Of a stretch of DNA of 18,590 bases, positions 7,351-13,917 are shown piece by piece. A program made the position numbers and the translations under genes. This DNA comes from Shuttleworthia sp045545575 (GTDB lineage: Bacteria > Bacillota > Clostridia > Lachnospirales > Lachnospiraceae). The DNA is taken from the NCBI GenBank assembly GCA_045545575.1, contig JAZQBE010000090.1:1-18590 (forward strand), given 5' to 3'. The notes under the pieces were generated by a model. It was given only the letters and a program-made list of their open reading frames with translations. It was not told the origin of the DNA and did no database searches. Numbering within the stretch: the first letter of the stretch is position 1; every line of letters begins with the position of its first letter.

Positions 7351-7938
7351 ATGGGAAAGATTTTTTGTCTTACAGGAAAAAGCGCCTCCGGAAAGGATGC
7401 GATTTATCAGCGGCTCATGGCGGATGACGCCTCGGGGCTGCTTCCGGTGATCTCTTATACCACCCGTCCCATCCGCGACGGAGAAGAGGAAGGCCGGGAG
7501 TACCACTTCTGCAGCATCTCGCAGATGGAACAGATGGAAGCGGAGGGCCGGATCATCGAGCGCCGCACCTATCATACCGTGCACGGGGACTGGCATTATT
7601 TCACGGCGGACGACGGACAGATCGATCTTTCAAACCACAGCTACCTGATGGTGGCCACGCCGGAACAGGTGCGGTCTCTTCGGGGGTATTTCAGCGCGGC
7701 GGCCGTGGCGGCGGTCTTTATATATGTAGAAGACGGTGAACGCCTCGAGCGCGCCCTGCGCCGGGAGCGGAAGCAGGAACAGCCGAAATATGCGGAGCTT
7801 TGCCGGCGTTTTCTGGCGGACGAGGCGGATTTCGCCTCGGAAAAGCTGGCAGAGGCAGGCATTTCGGATGTCATTGAAAATGTGGATCTGATGCAGACCC
7901 TCGCGGATGTCCGCAGCTGGATTGGAAAGGCGTTGTAA
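7351..7938 (+). CDS. Guanylate-kinase-like protein (atypical Gmk paralogue)
   Basis: Predicted 195 aa, near the usual guanylate kinase length. The P-loop is GKSASGKD (residues 9-16), with Asp where canonical enzymes have Ser/Thr after the Lys. The GMP-binding signature is well kept: SYTTRPIRDGEEEGREYHF (35-53), including Arg39, Arg42, Glu45 and Tyr51 equivalents. The next canonical block, usually ...GNYYGTS, is changed to TVHGDWHYFT. It may still phosphorylate GMP/dGMP, or it may be a divergent nucleotide kinase; housekeeping gmk is normally elsewhere in Clostridia. The TAA overlaps the holB ATG (TAATG), so the two are coupled. GGGGAG lies an unusually long 13 bases before the ATG. Confidence 0.8.
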   Translation: MGKIFCLTGKSASGKDAIYQRLMADDASGLLPVISYTTRPIRDGEEEGREYHFCSISQMEQMEAEGRIIERRTYHTVHGDWHYFTADDGQIDLSNHSYLMVATPEQVRSLRGYFSAAAVAAVFIYVEDGERLERALRRERKQEQPKYAELCRRFLADEADFASEKLAEAGISDVIENVDLMQTLADVRSWIGKAL

Positions 7939-8924
7939 TGCGTTTTTCAGAAATCATCGGACAATCGGAAAACGTGCGCCATCTGCAGCGGGCGATTGAG
8001 AAGGGCAAGACCAGCCACGCCTACATGCTTTGCGGCGAGGAAGGCAGCGGCCGGATGCCCTTGGCCATGGCCTTTGCGTCCGCGCTTTTGTGCGAGGCGG
8101 GCGGCGCCGAAGTCTGCGGGCAGTGTCATTCGTGCCGGCGCATCGCCGAGGGCATGCATCCCGACCTGCACAAGGTGTCCCACGAAAAGCCGAACACGAT
8201 TTCCGTGGAGGACATCCGCACCCAGGTGATCCACGACGTGGGCAACCGTCCCTACGGAAGCTATAAAATCTACATCGTCGACGAGGCCGAAAAGATGAAC
8301 GAGGCCGCGCAGAACGCGCTGCTGAAGACCATCGAGGAACCGCCGTCCTACGCCGTGTTAATTCTTCTGACCACCCATGCCGACGCGCTGCTGCCGACGA
8401 TCCGCTCCCGGTGCGTGGAGCTGACCATGAAGCCGGTGCCGGACGCGGACATCGTGCGGTACCTGATGGAGCAGGAATCCGTGCCGGACTACCGCGCGCG
8501 ATCCATCGCCGCCTTCGCGCAGAACAACTTGGGCCGCGCCGTGCGCCTGGCGACCTCGACGGAGTTCGAGGCGCAGAAGGACCAGGTGTCCGGCATTCTC
8601 CGCCAGGTCTGGGACAGCACCTACAGCGAGCGCCTCGCCTGGCAGAAAGAGCTTGCGGAGGAAAAAGACCTCCTGCCCCAGAAGCTGTCCCTGATGCAGA
8701 TGTGGATCCGCGATCTGATGCTGGTGAAGGCGCAGGGAGGGAAGAGCGGCGCGAGAATTGCTTTTTTGTCGGATCAAACCGCGTTTAGTGAACTTGTGGA
8801 GCGCGTTTCCTGGAAGCAAATCGCCGCATCCCTCGATGCCATCGAGGAAGCCCGCACCCAGTGGACGGCCAATGTGCGGCCCGAGCTGGTGTGTGGTCTG
8901 CTCCTGGAGCGGATGGCGGGGTAG
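7938..8924 (+). CDS. holB: DNA polymerase III subunit delta prime (clamp loader)
   Basis: Predicted 328 aa, the normal length. It is an AAA+ clamp-loader subunit that helps load the beta sliding clamp at the replication fork. Visible motifs are a degenerate P-loop GEEGSGRM (33-40) with Arg in place of the Walker A Lys (delta prime is typically not an ATP binder), a zinc-finger set Cys52, Cys60, Cys63, Cys66 (CGQCHSC), the Walker B-like IYIVDEAE (111-118) and the SRC motif (157-159) that contributes the arginine finger. The start overlaps the previous stop by one base, and the gene is probably co-transcribed with the kinase-like gene. In many Firmicutes holB follows tmk; here the preceding kinase is of guanylate kinase type. 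Confidence 0.92.
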   Translation: MRFSEIIGQSENVRHLQRAIEKGKTSHAYMLCGEEGSGRMPLAMAFASALLCEAGGAEVCGQCHSCRRIAEGMHPDLHKVSHEKPNTISVEDIRTQVIHDVGNRPYGSYKIYIVDEAEKMNEAAQNALLKTIEEPPSYAVLILLTTHADALLPTIRSRCVELTMKPVPDADIVRYLMEQESVPDYRARSIAAFAQNNLGRAVRLATSTEFEAQKDQVSGILRQVWDSTYSERLAWQKELAEEKDLLPQKLSLMQMWIRDLMLVKAQGGKSGARIAFLSDQTAFSELVERVSWKQIAASLDAIEEARTQWTANVRPELVCGLLLERMAG

Positions 8925-9021
8925 AGGCGGTTTTGACCCAAAACCCAGGCCGCAGGCCGGCTTGCCTATGCAGCTTGCTTATTCTGAAACGTAGACGGAG
9001 AAAAAAGGAGGAGAATTGAAT

Positions 9022-10113
9022 ATGAAGGATCGGTTTCTCGCTTTCCTGAAGCGCAAGGACATTGAGATTTCCCTGCAGCGCTACGGCATTGTCGCCTTGA
9101 GCGCGATGGCGCAGGGTCTCTTTTGTTCCCTGCTGATCGGCACGATCATCAATACCCTCGGCACGACGTTCCATCTCGGCTTCCTGACCGAGAGTGTGGC
9201 GACGGTGGGCGGAGTAGACTACACCGTGGGCGGCCTGGCGATGGCCATGAGCGGTCCGGCGATGGCGGTGGCCATCGGGTCCGCGCTGCACTGCCCGCCG
9301 ATGGTGCTGTTTTCGCTTGCGACGGTCGGTTTTGCGGCGAACGCGTTAGGCGGCGCCGGCGGTCCGCTGGCCGTGCTGTTTATCGCCATTATCGCTGCGG
9401 AATGCGGCAAAGCGGTTTCCAAGGAGACGAAGGTCGACCTGCTCGTCACGCCTTTGGTGACGATCGCCGTGGGCATCGCCCTGTCGGCAGCCATTGCGCC
9501 GGCCTTAGGCGCGGCTGCGATGAAGCTGGGGAATCTCATCATGTGGGCCACGGAGCTGCAGCCGTTCTGGATGGGCATTCTGGTGTCCGTCATCGTGGGC
9601 ATCGCGCTGACGCTTCCGATTTCTTCCGCCGCGATCTGCGCGGCGCTGGGGCTGGTCGGCCTGGCGGGCGGCGCGGCGACGGCCGGCTGCTGTGCGCAGA
9701 TGGTCGGTTTCGCGGTGATTTCTTTTAAGGAGAACCGCTGGGGCGGTCTGGTGTCCCAGGGCATCGGCACGTCGATGCTGCAGATGGGCAACATCGTGAA
9801 AAACCCGCGCATCTGGATTGCGCCGACCCTGGCGTCCGCCATCACCGGTCCGATCGCGACCTGCGTGTTCCGCCTGCAGATGAACGGCGCGGCGATTTCT
9901 TCCGGTATGGGCACCTGCGGATTCGTCGGTCCCATCGGCATCTACTCCGGCTGGGCCGCGGATGTGGCTTCCGGCGCGAAGGCGGCGATCACGCCATTTG
10001 ACTGGCTGGGCATGATCCTCATCTGCTTCGTGCTGCCGGCGGTCTTCTCGCTCGCCATTCATGCCGTTGTCCGCAAACTTGGCTGGGTTAAGGACGGGGA
10101 TATGAAAATTTAA
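9022..10113 (+). CDS. PTS EIIC-type membrane protein (PTS_EIIC_2 family), stand-alone
   Basis: Predicted 363 aa. ATG 9022 follows GGAGGAG at eight bases; a TTG at 9016 is too close to that site. The protein is highly hydrophobic, with roughly eight to ten membrane segments rich in Gly/Ala. Blocks such as LIGTIINTLGTTF, SSAAICAALGL, GGAATAGCCAQMVGF and GIGTSMLQMGNIVKNPRIWIAP match what I recall of the PF13303-type EIIC permeases. No EIIA or EIIB domain is fused or encoded nearby, so phosphotransfer partners would have to come from elsewhere, or it may not be a classical sugar PTS. The 97-bp gap after holB has no terminator or clear promoter, so read-through from holB is possible. A very strong terminator follows. 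Confidence 0.8.
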   Translation: MKDRFLAFLKRKDIEISLQRYGIVALSAMAQGLFCSLLIGTIINTLGTTFHLGFLTESVATVGGVDYTVGGLAMAMSGPAMAVAIGSALHCPPMVLFSLATVGFAANALGGAGGPLAVLFIAIIAAECGKAVSKETKVDLLVTPLVTIAVGIALSAAIAPALGAAAMKLGNLIMWATELQPFWMGILVSVIVGIALTLPISSAAICAALGLVGLAGGAATAGCCAQMVGFAVISFKENRWGGLVSQGIGTSMLQMGNIVKNPRIWIAPTLASAITGPIATCVFRLQMNGAAISSGMGTCGFVGPIGIYSGWAADVASGAKAAITPFDWLGMILICFVLPAVFSLAIHAVVRKLGWVKDGDMKI

Positions 10114-10137
10114 GTGAATCGGCTGTTGAAGGTACAG

Positions 10138-10175
10138 GCGGATTCCGCAAGCATGCTTGCGGAATCCGCTTTTTT
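10138..10175 (+). terminator. Strong rho-independent terminator of the EIIC gene
   Basis: GCGGATTCCGCAAGC (10138-10152) and its perfect 15-base complement (10155-10169) flank AT, followed by six T. It ends ten bases before the first unit of repeat array 2. Confidence 0.95.
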
Positions 10176-10184
10176 AGGTGCAAA

Positions 10185-10490
10185 GCAAGTGCGTGCATAT
10201 GCGGCGTGCATCTGTGCACGCGGAAACTGCCGAAATTGCACATCGCCGGAAAAGAAAGCGAGTGCGTGCATATGCGCGCCTGTCGGCGTGCATCTATGCA
10301 CGCGGAAACTGCCGAAATTGCACATTGCCGGAAAAGAAAGCGAGTGCGCGCATATGCGCACCTTGCGGCGTGCATTCATGCACGTGGAAGCTGCTGAAAT
10401 TGCACATCGCCGGCAGGCAAGGCAGGAGCCGGCAGCGTAAAGCAAGCGCGTGCAAACACCCGTCTGCCGGCGTGCATCTATGCACGCCGG
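10185..10490. repeat. Palindromic tandem repeat array 2 (~82-bp period)
   Basis: Same family as the array at 140-451. Unit starts GC(A/G)AGTGCGTGCA or variants are at 10185, 10258, 10340 and 10442, giving intervals of 73, 82 and 102. Palindrome cores are at 10204-10221 (7-base perfect arms), 10286-10303 (perfect), 10368-10385 (one end mismatch) and 10470-10487 (perfect). The shared tail TGCAC...GCCGGAAAAGAAA is present in the first two units. As in array 1, the last interval is 102 bp and carries the extra GGCAGGAGCCGGCAGCGTAAAG segment in related form. Non-multiple-of-3 spacings argue against coding. The array lies between convergent genes. Confidence 0.87.
10467..10490 (-). terminator. Terminal palindrome of array 2 spanning the AraC1 stop codon
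   Basis: CCGGCGTGCAT (10467-10477) and ATGCACGCCGG (10480-10490) are perfect 11-base arms around CT. On the minus strand the AraC1 stop codon TAG occupies 10480-10478, inside the loop and first stem base. The hairpin has a strong stem but no U-tract, so a terminator role is possible but unproven. It may instead protect or mark the 3' end. Confidence 0.5.
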
Positions 10491-11695
10491 TAGCCTTGCT
10501 TTCCCTCTTTCCGATAGGCTTTCGGCGTCATGCCGGTGTGTTCGCTGAAGATTTTGCCGAAGTAGCTTTGCGAGGGGTAGCCGAGGCGCAGAGCGATTTC
10601 GGAGTACGATGCGTCTGTCTCACGCAGGAGGTCTTTCGCTTCGTCGATTTTGCGGAGGTGGATGTATTCCGTGAGGGTCCGGTTCATGGTTTTGCGGAAA
10701 TGCGCACTTAAATAGGAGAGGTTGTATCCGAGCGCCTCGGCGATGTCCGAGGCGCTTGTTTTTTCGAAGAGGTGTCCGCAGATGTACTGGTGCACTTTTC
10801 GGCAGAGGGCGTCGTCCGGCTGGTGTTCGCGGATGCGTTTGACTTCGCGGGCGAAGGGCAGAAAAGCTTGCGGGTAGAAGGCCTGGATGTCCTCGAGGGT
10901 GGCGGCGTGCGTCAGCTCTTCCATCAGATCACCGGCGATGCCGTAGGCGAGGTCGTAGCTGACGCCGGCACTGATCGCCGTGCGGGAAGCGAGCGTAATG
11001 GCGGAGCTCAGGTACTGGCGCATCAGTTGGATGGGCGGGATTTCACGGCCCGGAGTGCGTATCGGTTGTTCGAGCATGGCTTCGAAAGGAGCGGTATTTC
11101 CGTGGGCGATGTAGGACATCGTGCGCTGCTCCTTTTCGAAATCTTCCCGGCTGTACGGGGTTTTCATGATTTCCTGCTGTGTCGGAAACGGCGGGTGGTA
11201 AGTGATCCGGACAGAAGCTGTCTCGATGGAACCGGCCGGGATGCCTGTGATCGGAAATAGCCGCACGAACAGAAGAAGCGCGCTGCGCAGCTGGTTTTCG
11301 GAGATTTCGCCGCATTCCTGAAAATAGGAGATCAAGGTAAACACATCCTGCTGTGAACGGCCGAGCATGGAAATCAGGCGCCGTGCCTGTGCCTGCGAAC
11401 AGGGGCCGGGCAGGATTGGGCCGAACAGGAGCTGCAGGTTGTTTGTGCCTTGAATGCCGCCGAACAGAACGTTGCGGTCGACGGTGGACGTCCAGACGTC
11501 GGGCAGATCCTCCGGCAGCTGAATCTGCAGAAACATCGGGAAATTCAGGTTGGAGGTCTCGCCGCCGCAATAGTGGATCAGGCGCTTTTCATTAAAGACC
11601 GAGACCGGGATGCGGGTGGCCTCGTAAAACCATGAAAGTGTCTGCAGGGCTTCCGTCCGTTTCTCTTCTGCGTTTTTCTGTTCCTGCGGTGCCAT
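10478..11695 (-). CDS. AraC-family transcriptional regulator (AraC1), divergent from SBP2
   Basis: Predicted 405 aa. ATG 11695 follows GGGAGG at five bases. The C-terminal ~95 residues form two helix-turn-helix units of the AraC/XylS type (ASDIAEALGYNLSYLSAHFRK and YSEIALRLGYPSQSYFGKIFSEHTGMTPKAYRK). The N-terminal ~170 residues begin FYEATRIPVSVF and contain ETSNLNFPMFLQIQLPEDLP, an effector or sensor domain I do not recognise, with a middle linker region. It is a paralogue of the regulator at 13918-15108. Divergence from SBP2 across 160 bp suggests it controls that gene. The last residues (RRA) and the stop codon are encoded by the repeat palindrome, an odd junction. Confidence 0.9.
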   Translation of the reverse strand: MAPQEQKNAEEKRTEALQTLSWFYEATRIPVSVFNEKRLIHYCGGETSNLNFPMFLQIQLPEDLPDVWTSTVDRNVLFGGIQGTNNLQLLFGPILPGPCSQAQARRLISMLGRSQQDVFTLISYFQECGEISENQLRSALLLFVRLFPITGIPAGSIETASVRITYHPPFPTQQEIMKTPYSREDFEKEQRTMSYIAHGNTAPFEAMLEQPIRTPGREIPPIQLMRQYLSSAITLASRTAISAGVSYDLAYGIAGDLMEELTHAATLEDIQAFYPQAFLPFAREVKRIREHQPDDALCRKVHQYICGHLFEKTSASDIAEALGYNLSYLSAHFRKTMNRTLTEYIHLRKIDEAKDLLRETDASYSEIALRLGYPSQSYFGKIFSEHTGMTPKAYRKEGKQGYRRA

Positions 11696-11733
11696 GGCGG
11701 CCTCCCTTCCGGATGCGTGGCAGTTTTATCCTA

Positions 11734-11762
11734 ATAATACACAAAAATAACGGGAAAAGCAA
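11734..11762 (-). promoter_or_regulatory. Sigma-A promoter of AraC1
   Basis: On the minus strand TTGCTT (complement of 11757-11762), a 17-bp spacer and TATTAT (complement of 11734-11739) give a good promoter about 40 bp before the start codon. Confidence 0.65.
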
Positions 11763-11778
11763 CAAATCGTGATATATC

Positions 11779-11801
11779 GATCCGGGAAGCGGATCTATAC
11801 T
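11779..11801 (+). promoter_or_regulatory. SBP2 promoter -10 with adjoining dyad operator candidate
   Basis: GATCCG-GGAAG-CGGATC (11779-11795) is a perfect 6-bp dyad directly abutting TATACT (11796-11801). No good -35 is present, consistent with activator dependence. A regulator bound here could touch polymerase at both divergent promoters. The assignment to AraC1 is inferred. Confidence 0.45.
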
Positions 11802-11814
11802 TCGGCTATCACAG

Positions 11815-11831
11815 CCCCTGCGGCGCAGGGG
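11815..11831 (+). promoter_or_regulatory. Leader hairpin before the SBP2 ribosome binding site
   Basis: CCCCTGC-GGC-GCAGGGG is a perfect 7-bp stem with a three-base loop, 14 bases before AAAGGAGGG. The SBP3 leader contains a comparable CCTGCGGC inverted repeat, so a conserved leader structure is possible. Confidence 0.45.
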
Positions 11832-11855
11832 GAGAAAGCCACAAAGGAGGGATAT

Positions 11856-13763
11856 ATGCAGAACAGAACATGGAGACGGCTTGCGGCGTTCGGTCTGGCG
11901 GCCGCGACGGCAGCGACACTGCTTCTGTCGGGCTGCGGCGGAAATGCCGGCGGCGCGGGCGAAACGAAGGAAGAAACGAAACCGGCGGCGGAAGAGACCG
12001 CTCCGGCGGCGGAAGGCGAAACCGCGGAAGGCGAAACCGCGGAAGAAGAAGCCGCTGCGCCGGAAACCGAAAAGGACGACACGCCGGTGATCGGCAAGGC
12101 CGACGGCAGCACGAATTTCACCTGGACGCTGCCCATGCCCGCTACCGAGGGCGTTGTGGATACCTGGGACGACAGCCCGGCGGTACAGCAGTGGCTGGCC
12201 GATGACGGCGAAGATGTAACGATCAGCTGGAATGAGTCCCCGACCTCCGCGGATCAGGATTTCTTCAACACCCTGATCGCGACCGGCGAGTACACGGACG
12301 TGATGCCCACGCGTATGGCGAACACGGTTGCCCAGCTGTATGAAGAGGGAATCGCCATCGACCTGACGGCGGCCGTCGAGAAGTGCATGCCGAACTACAT
12401 GAAGTGGGTGGAAGAGCATCCGCAGTATCACAATCAGGTTTACAAGCACGTGGACGGCGAGGACCGCATCTTAAGTCTGTATGCGTTCAGCGAGACCGCC
12501 GAGCCGTGGTCGGCTTTCCTGTACCGCCGCGACTGGATCTTAAAGTACGGAAAGAATCCGGAAACCGGCAAGGCTTTTACCGGCGGCTGGCAGGATGACG
12601 CGAAGACGGAGTGGGAAGATGACATCGTGTTCCCGAGCGGCGAGACCTATCCGCTGACGATTTCCGACTGGGAGTGGATGTTTGAGATCTTTGCCGAGGC
12701 CTTAAAGGGCGAAGGCATTGAGGACGGCTATGCCGTACAGATGGCGTACCGTGGATATTACACCGGTCAGGGCTCGCTGCTGACGTCCTTCGACGGCACG
12801 TTCTGCGGCTGGCAGGAAAACGCGGACGGCGAGATCGAATACGGCTGGACAGACAAGAGCGACGCGGTGCGCGCCTACTGCGAGTGTCTGCATCACTGGT
12901 ACGAGGAAGGCTGGCTGGATCAGAGCTTTGACGAGCGCACGAGCGATTCCGTGTTCTTCATGATGGACCAGACGTCTGTGTTCTCCGGCAAGGTCGGCAT
13001 GATCTACGGCCTGATCGAGTCCCAGCTGGGCAACATGATGAACACCGGCAACAGCCCGCTGCTGGAGGATGTGTGCTACATGGTCGCCCCCCAGCCCTTA
13101 AACGACACCTACGGACCGAAGGAAATCCAGAACGTGCAGCCGTGGCACTATTTTGAGGCCGGTTCCCTTCTGGGCGGCGAGAACATCATCACCGACAAGG
13201 CGAAGGACAAGAACATCGAGGCGCTGCTGCGTTCGATCGACTACACCTATTCGCCGGAGGGCGAAGGTCTGTCCATGGGCGTTTCCGACGAGCAGCAGGC
13301 CGCGAACAACTACCAGACGATGATCGATGCCGGACTGGAAGACGGCGTGTACACCCTGCGCACCGAAGATGACGGCACGCTGATCTACGACGTGAATCCG
13401 AAACTGGCGACCTCCGATGCCGGCGCGGCGATCAGCTTAAACCGTCTGAGCATCGGCCTGAACCCGAACAGCCGCATCGACAGGCATGACAGCGCGATGC
13501 GCACGGAAGCCCTGGAGCTGGCTGTGCTGTATCCGGGCGGCGGCGACATCAAGTACCTGACCGCGGTTCTGCCGACAGAACAGGCGGACGAGAAGGGCAC
13601 GATCGAGACCGGCGTCAGCAACATCCTGGATGTGTCGATTCCGGACTTCATCACCGGCCGCGTTGAGATTACCGACGAGAGCTGGGAAGCCTTCCAGCAG
13701 AGCATCAAGGACCAGGGCACGGATCAGGTGACCGAGTGGATCAAAGCGGCGCGCGACCAGTAA
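11856..13763 (+). CDS. Extracellular solute-binding lipoprotein (SBP2), ABC sugar type
   Basis: Predicted 635 aa. ATG 11856 follows AAAGGAGGGATAT, identical in its core to the SBP3 start. The signal peptide ends in a good lipobox, LLLSGC, with Cys27. An acidic Ala/Glu linker follows, with 15-bp tandem repeats at 12009-12053 encoding AEGET units. The binding domain carries YRRDWILKYGKNPETGKAF (from about 223), DIVFPSGETYP and ISDWEWM. It is very similar to SBP3 over the whole mature region, including RTSDSVFFM, SGKVG, ESQLGNMMN and IPDFITGRVE near the end, so the two are recent paralogues. It probably binds an oligosaccharide for ABC import under AraC1 control (inference). No permease is adjacent. 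Confidence 0.9.
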   Translation: MQNRTWRRLAAFGLAAATAATLLLSGCGGNAGGAGETKEETKPAAEETAPAAEGETAEGETAEEEAAAPETEKDDTPVIGKADGSTNFTWTLPMPATEGVVDTWDDSPAVQQWLADDGEDVTISWNESPTSADQDFFNTLIATGEYTDVMPTRMANTVAQLYEEGIAIDLTAAVEKCMPNYMKWVEEHPQYHNQVYKHVDGEDRILSLYAFSETAEPWSAFLYRRDWILKYGKNPETGKAFTGGWQDDAKTEWEDDIVFPSGETYPLTISDWEWMFEIFAEALKGEGIEDGYAVQMAYRGYYTGQGSLLTSFDGTFCGWQENADGEIEYGWTDKSDAVRAYCECLHHWYEEGWLDQSFDERTSDSVFFMMDQTSVFSGKVGMIYGLIESQLGNMMNTGNSPLLEDVCYMVAPQPLNDTYGPKEIQNVQPWHYFEAGSLLGGENIITDKAKDKNIEALLRSIDYTYSPEGEGLSMGVSDEQQAANNYQTMIDAGLEDGVYTLRTEDDGTLIYDVNPKLATSDAGAAISLNRLSIGLNPNSRIDRHDSAMRTEALELAVLYPGGGDIKYLTAVLPTEQADEKGTIETGVSNILDVSIPDFITGRVEITDESWEAFQQSIKDQGTDQVTEWIKAARDQ

Positions 13764-13811
13764 GGCGCGGCGCGCAGGCGTAAAACCCCTGCAGGTCTTG
13801 AGATAAGAAAC

Positions 13812-13850
13812 AGAAAAAAGATATACGGCTGCGTAAGGCGGCCGTATATC
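13812..13850 (-). terminator. Terminator of AraC2, and conserved post-SBP hairpin
   Basis: GATATACGGC (13820-13829) pairs perfectly with GCCGTATATC (13841-13850), extended by T.G, G-C and C-G pairs around a GTAAG loop. On the minus strand it is followed by CTTTTTT (complement of 13814-13820), so it can terminate AraC2. The same hairpin plus CCCTCG recurs after SBP3 (17230-17266), where no regulator gene converges, implying a second role or common ancestry of the modules. Confidence 0.7.
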
Positions 13851-13858
13851 CCTCGGCA

Positions 13859-13904
13859 GACCGACCGGATGGGAATGTCCCGTCCGGCCGGTCTCTTGTG
13901 TTTT
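13859..13904 (+). terminator. Terminator of SBP2
   Basis: A 16-bp stem (13859-13874 with 13878-13893) with one mismatch and one wobble, loop ATG, is followed by TCTTGTGTTTT. It lies about 95 bp after the SBP2 stop and just before the convergent AraC2 stop. Confidence 0.75.
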
Positions 13905-13917
13905 GGTCTTTGTTAGA

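Noticed and set aside
8943..8968. GC-rich imperfect hairpin between holB and the EIIC gene as a terminator
   Set aside because: The stem needs wobbles and no T-run follows on either strand, so I could not support termination here.
10178..10711. Plus-strand open frame running from array 2 into the AraC1 region
   Set aside because: It starts in repeat DNA and continues antisense to the helix-turn-helix coding region, with no independent coding evidence.
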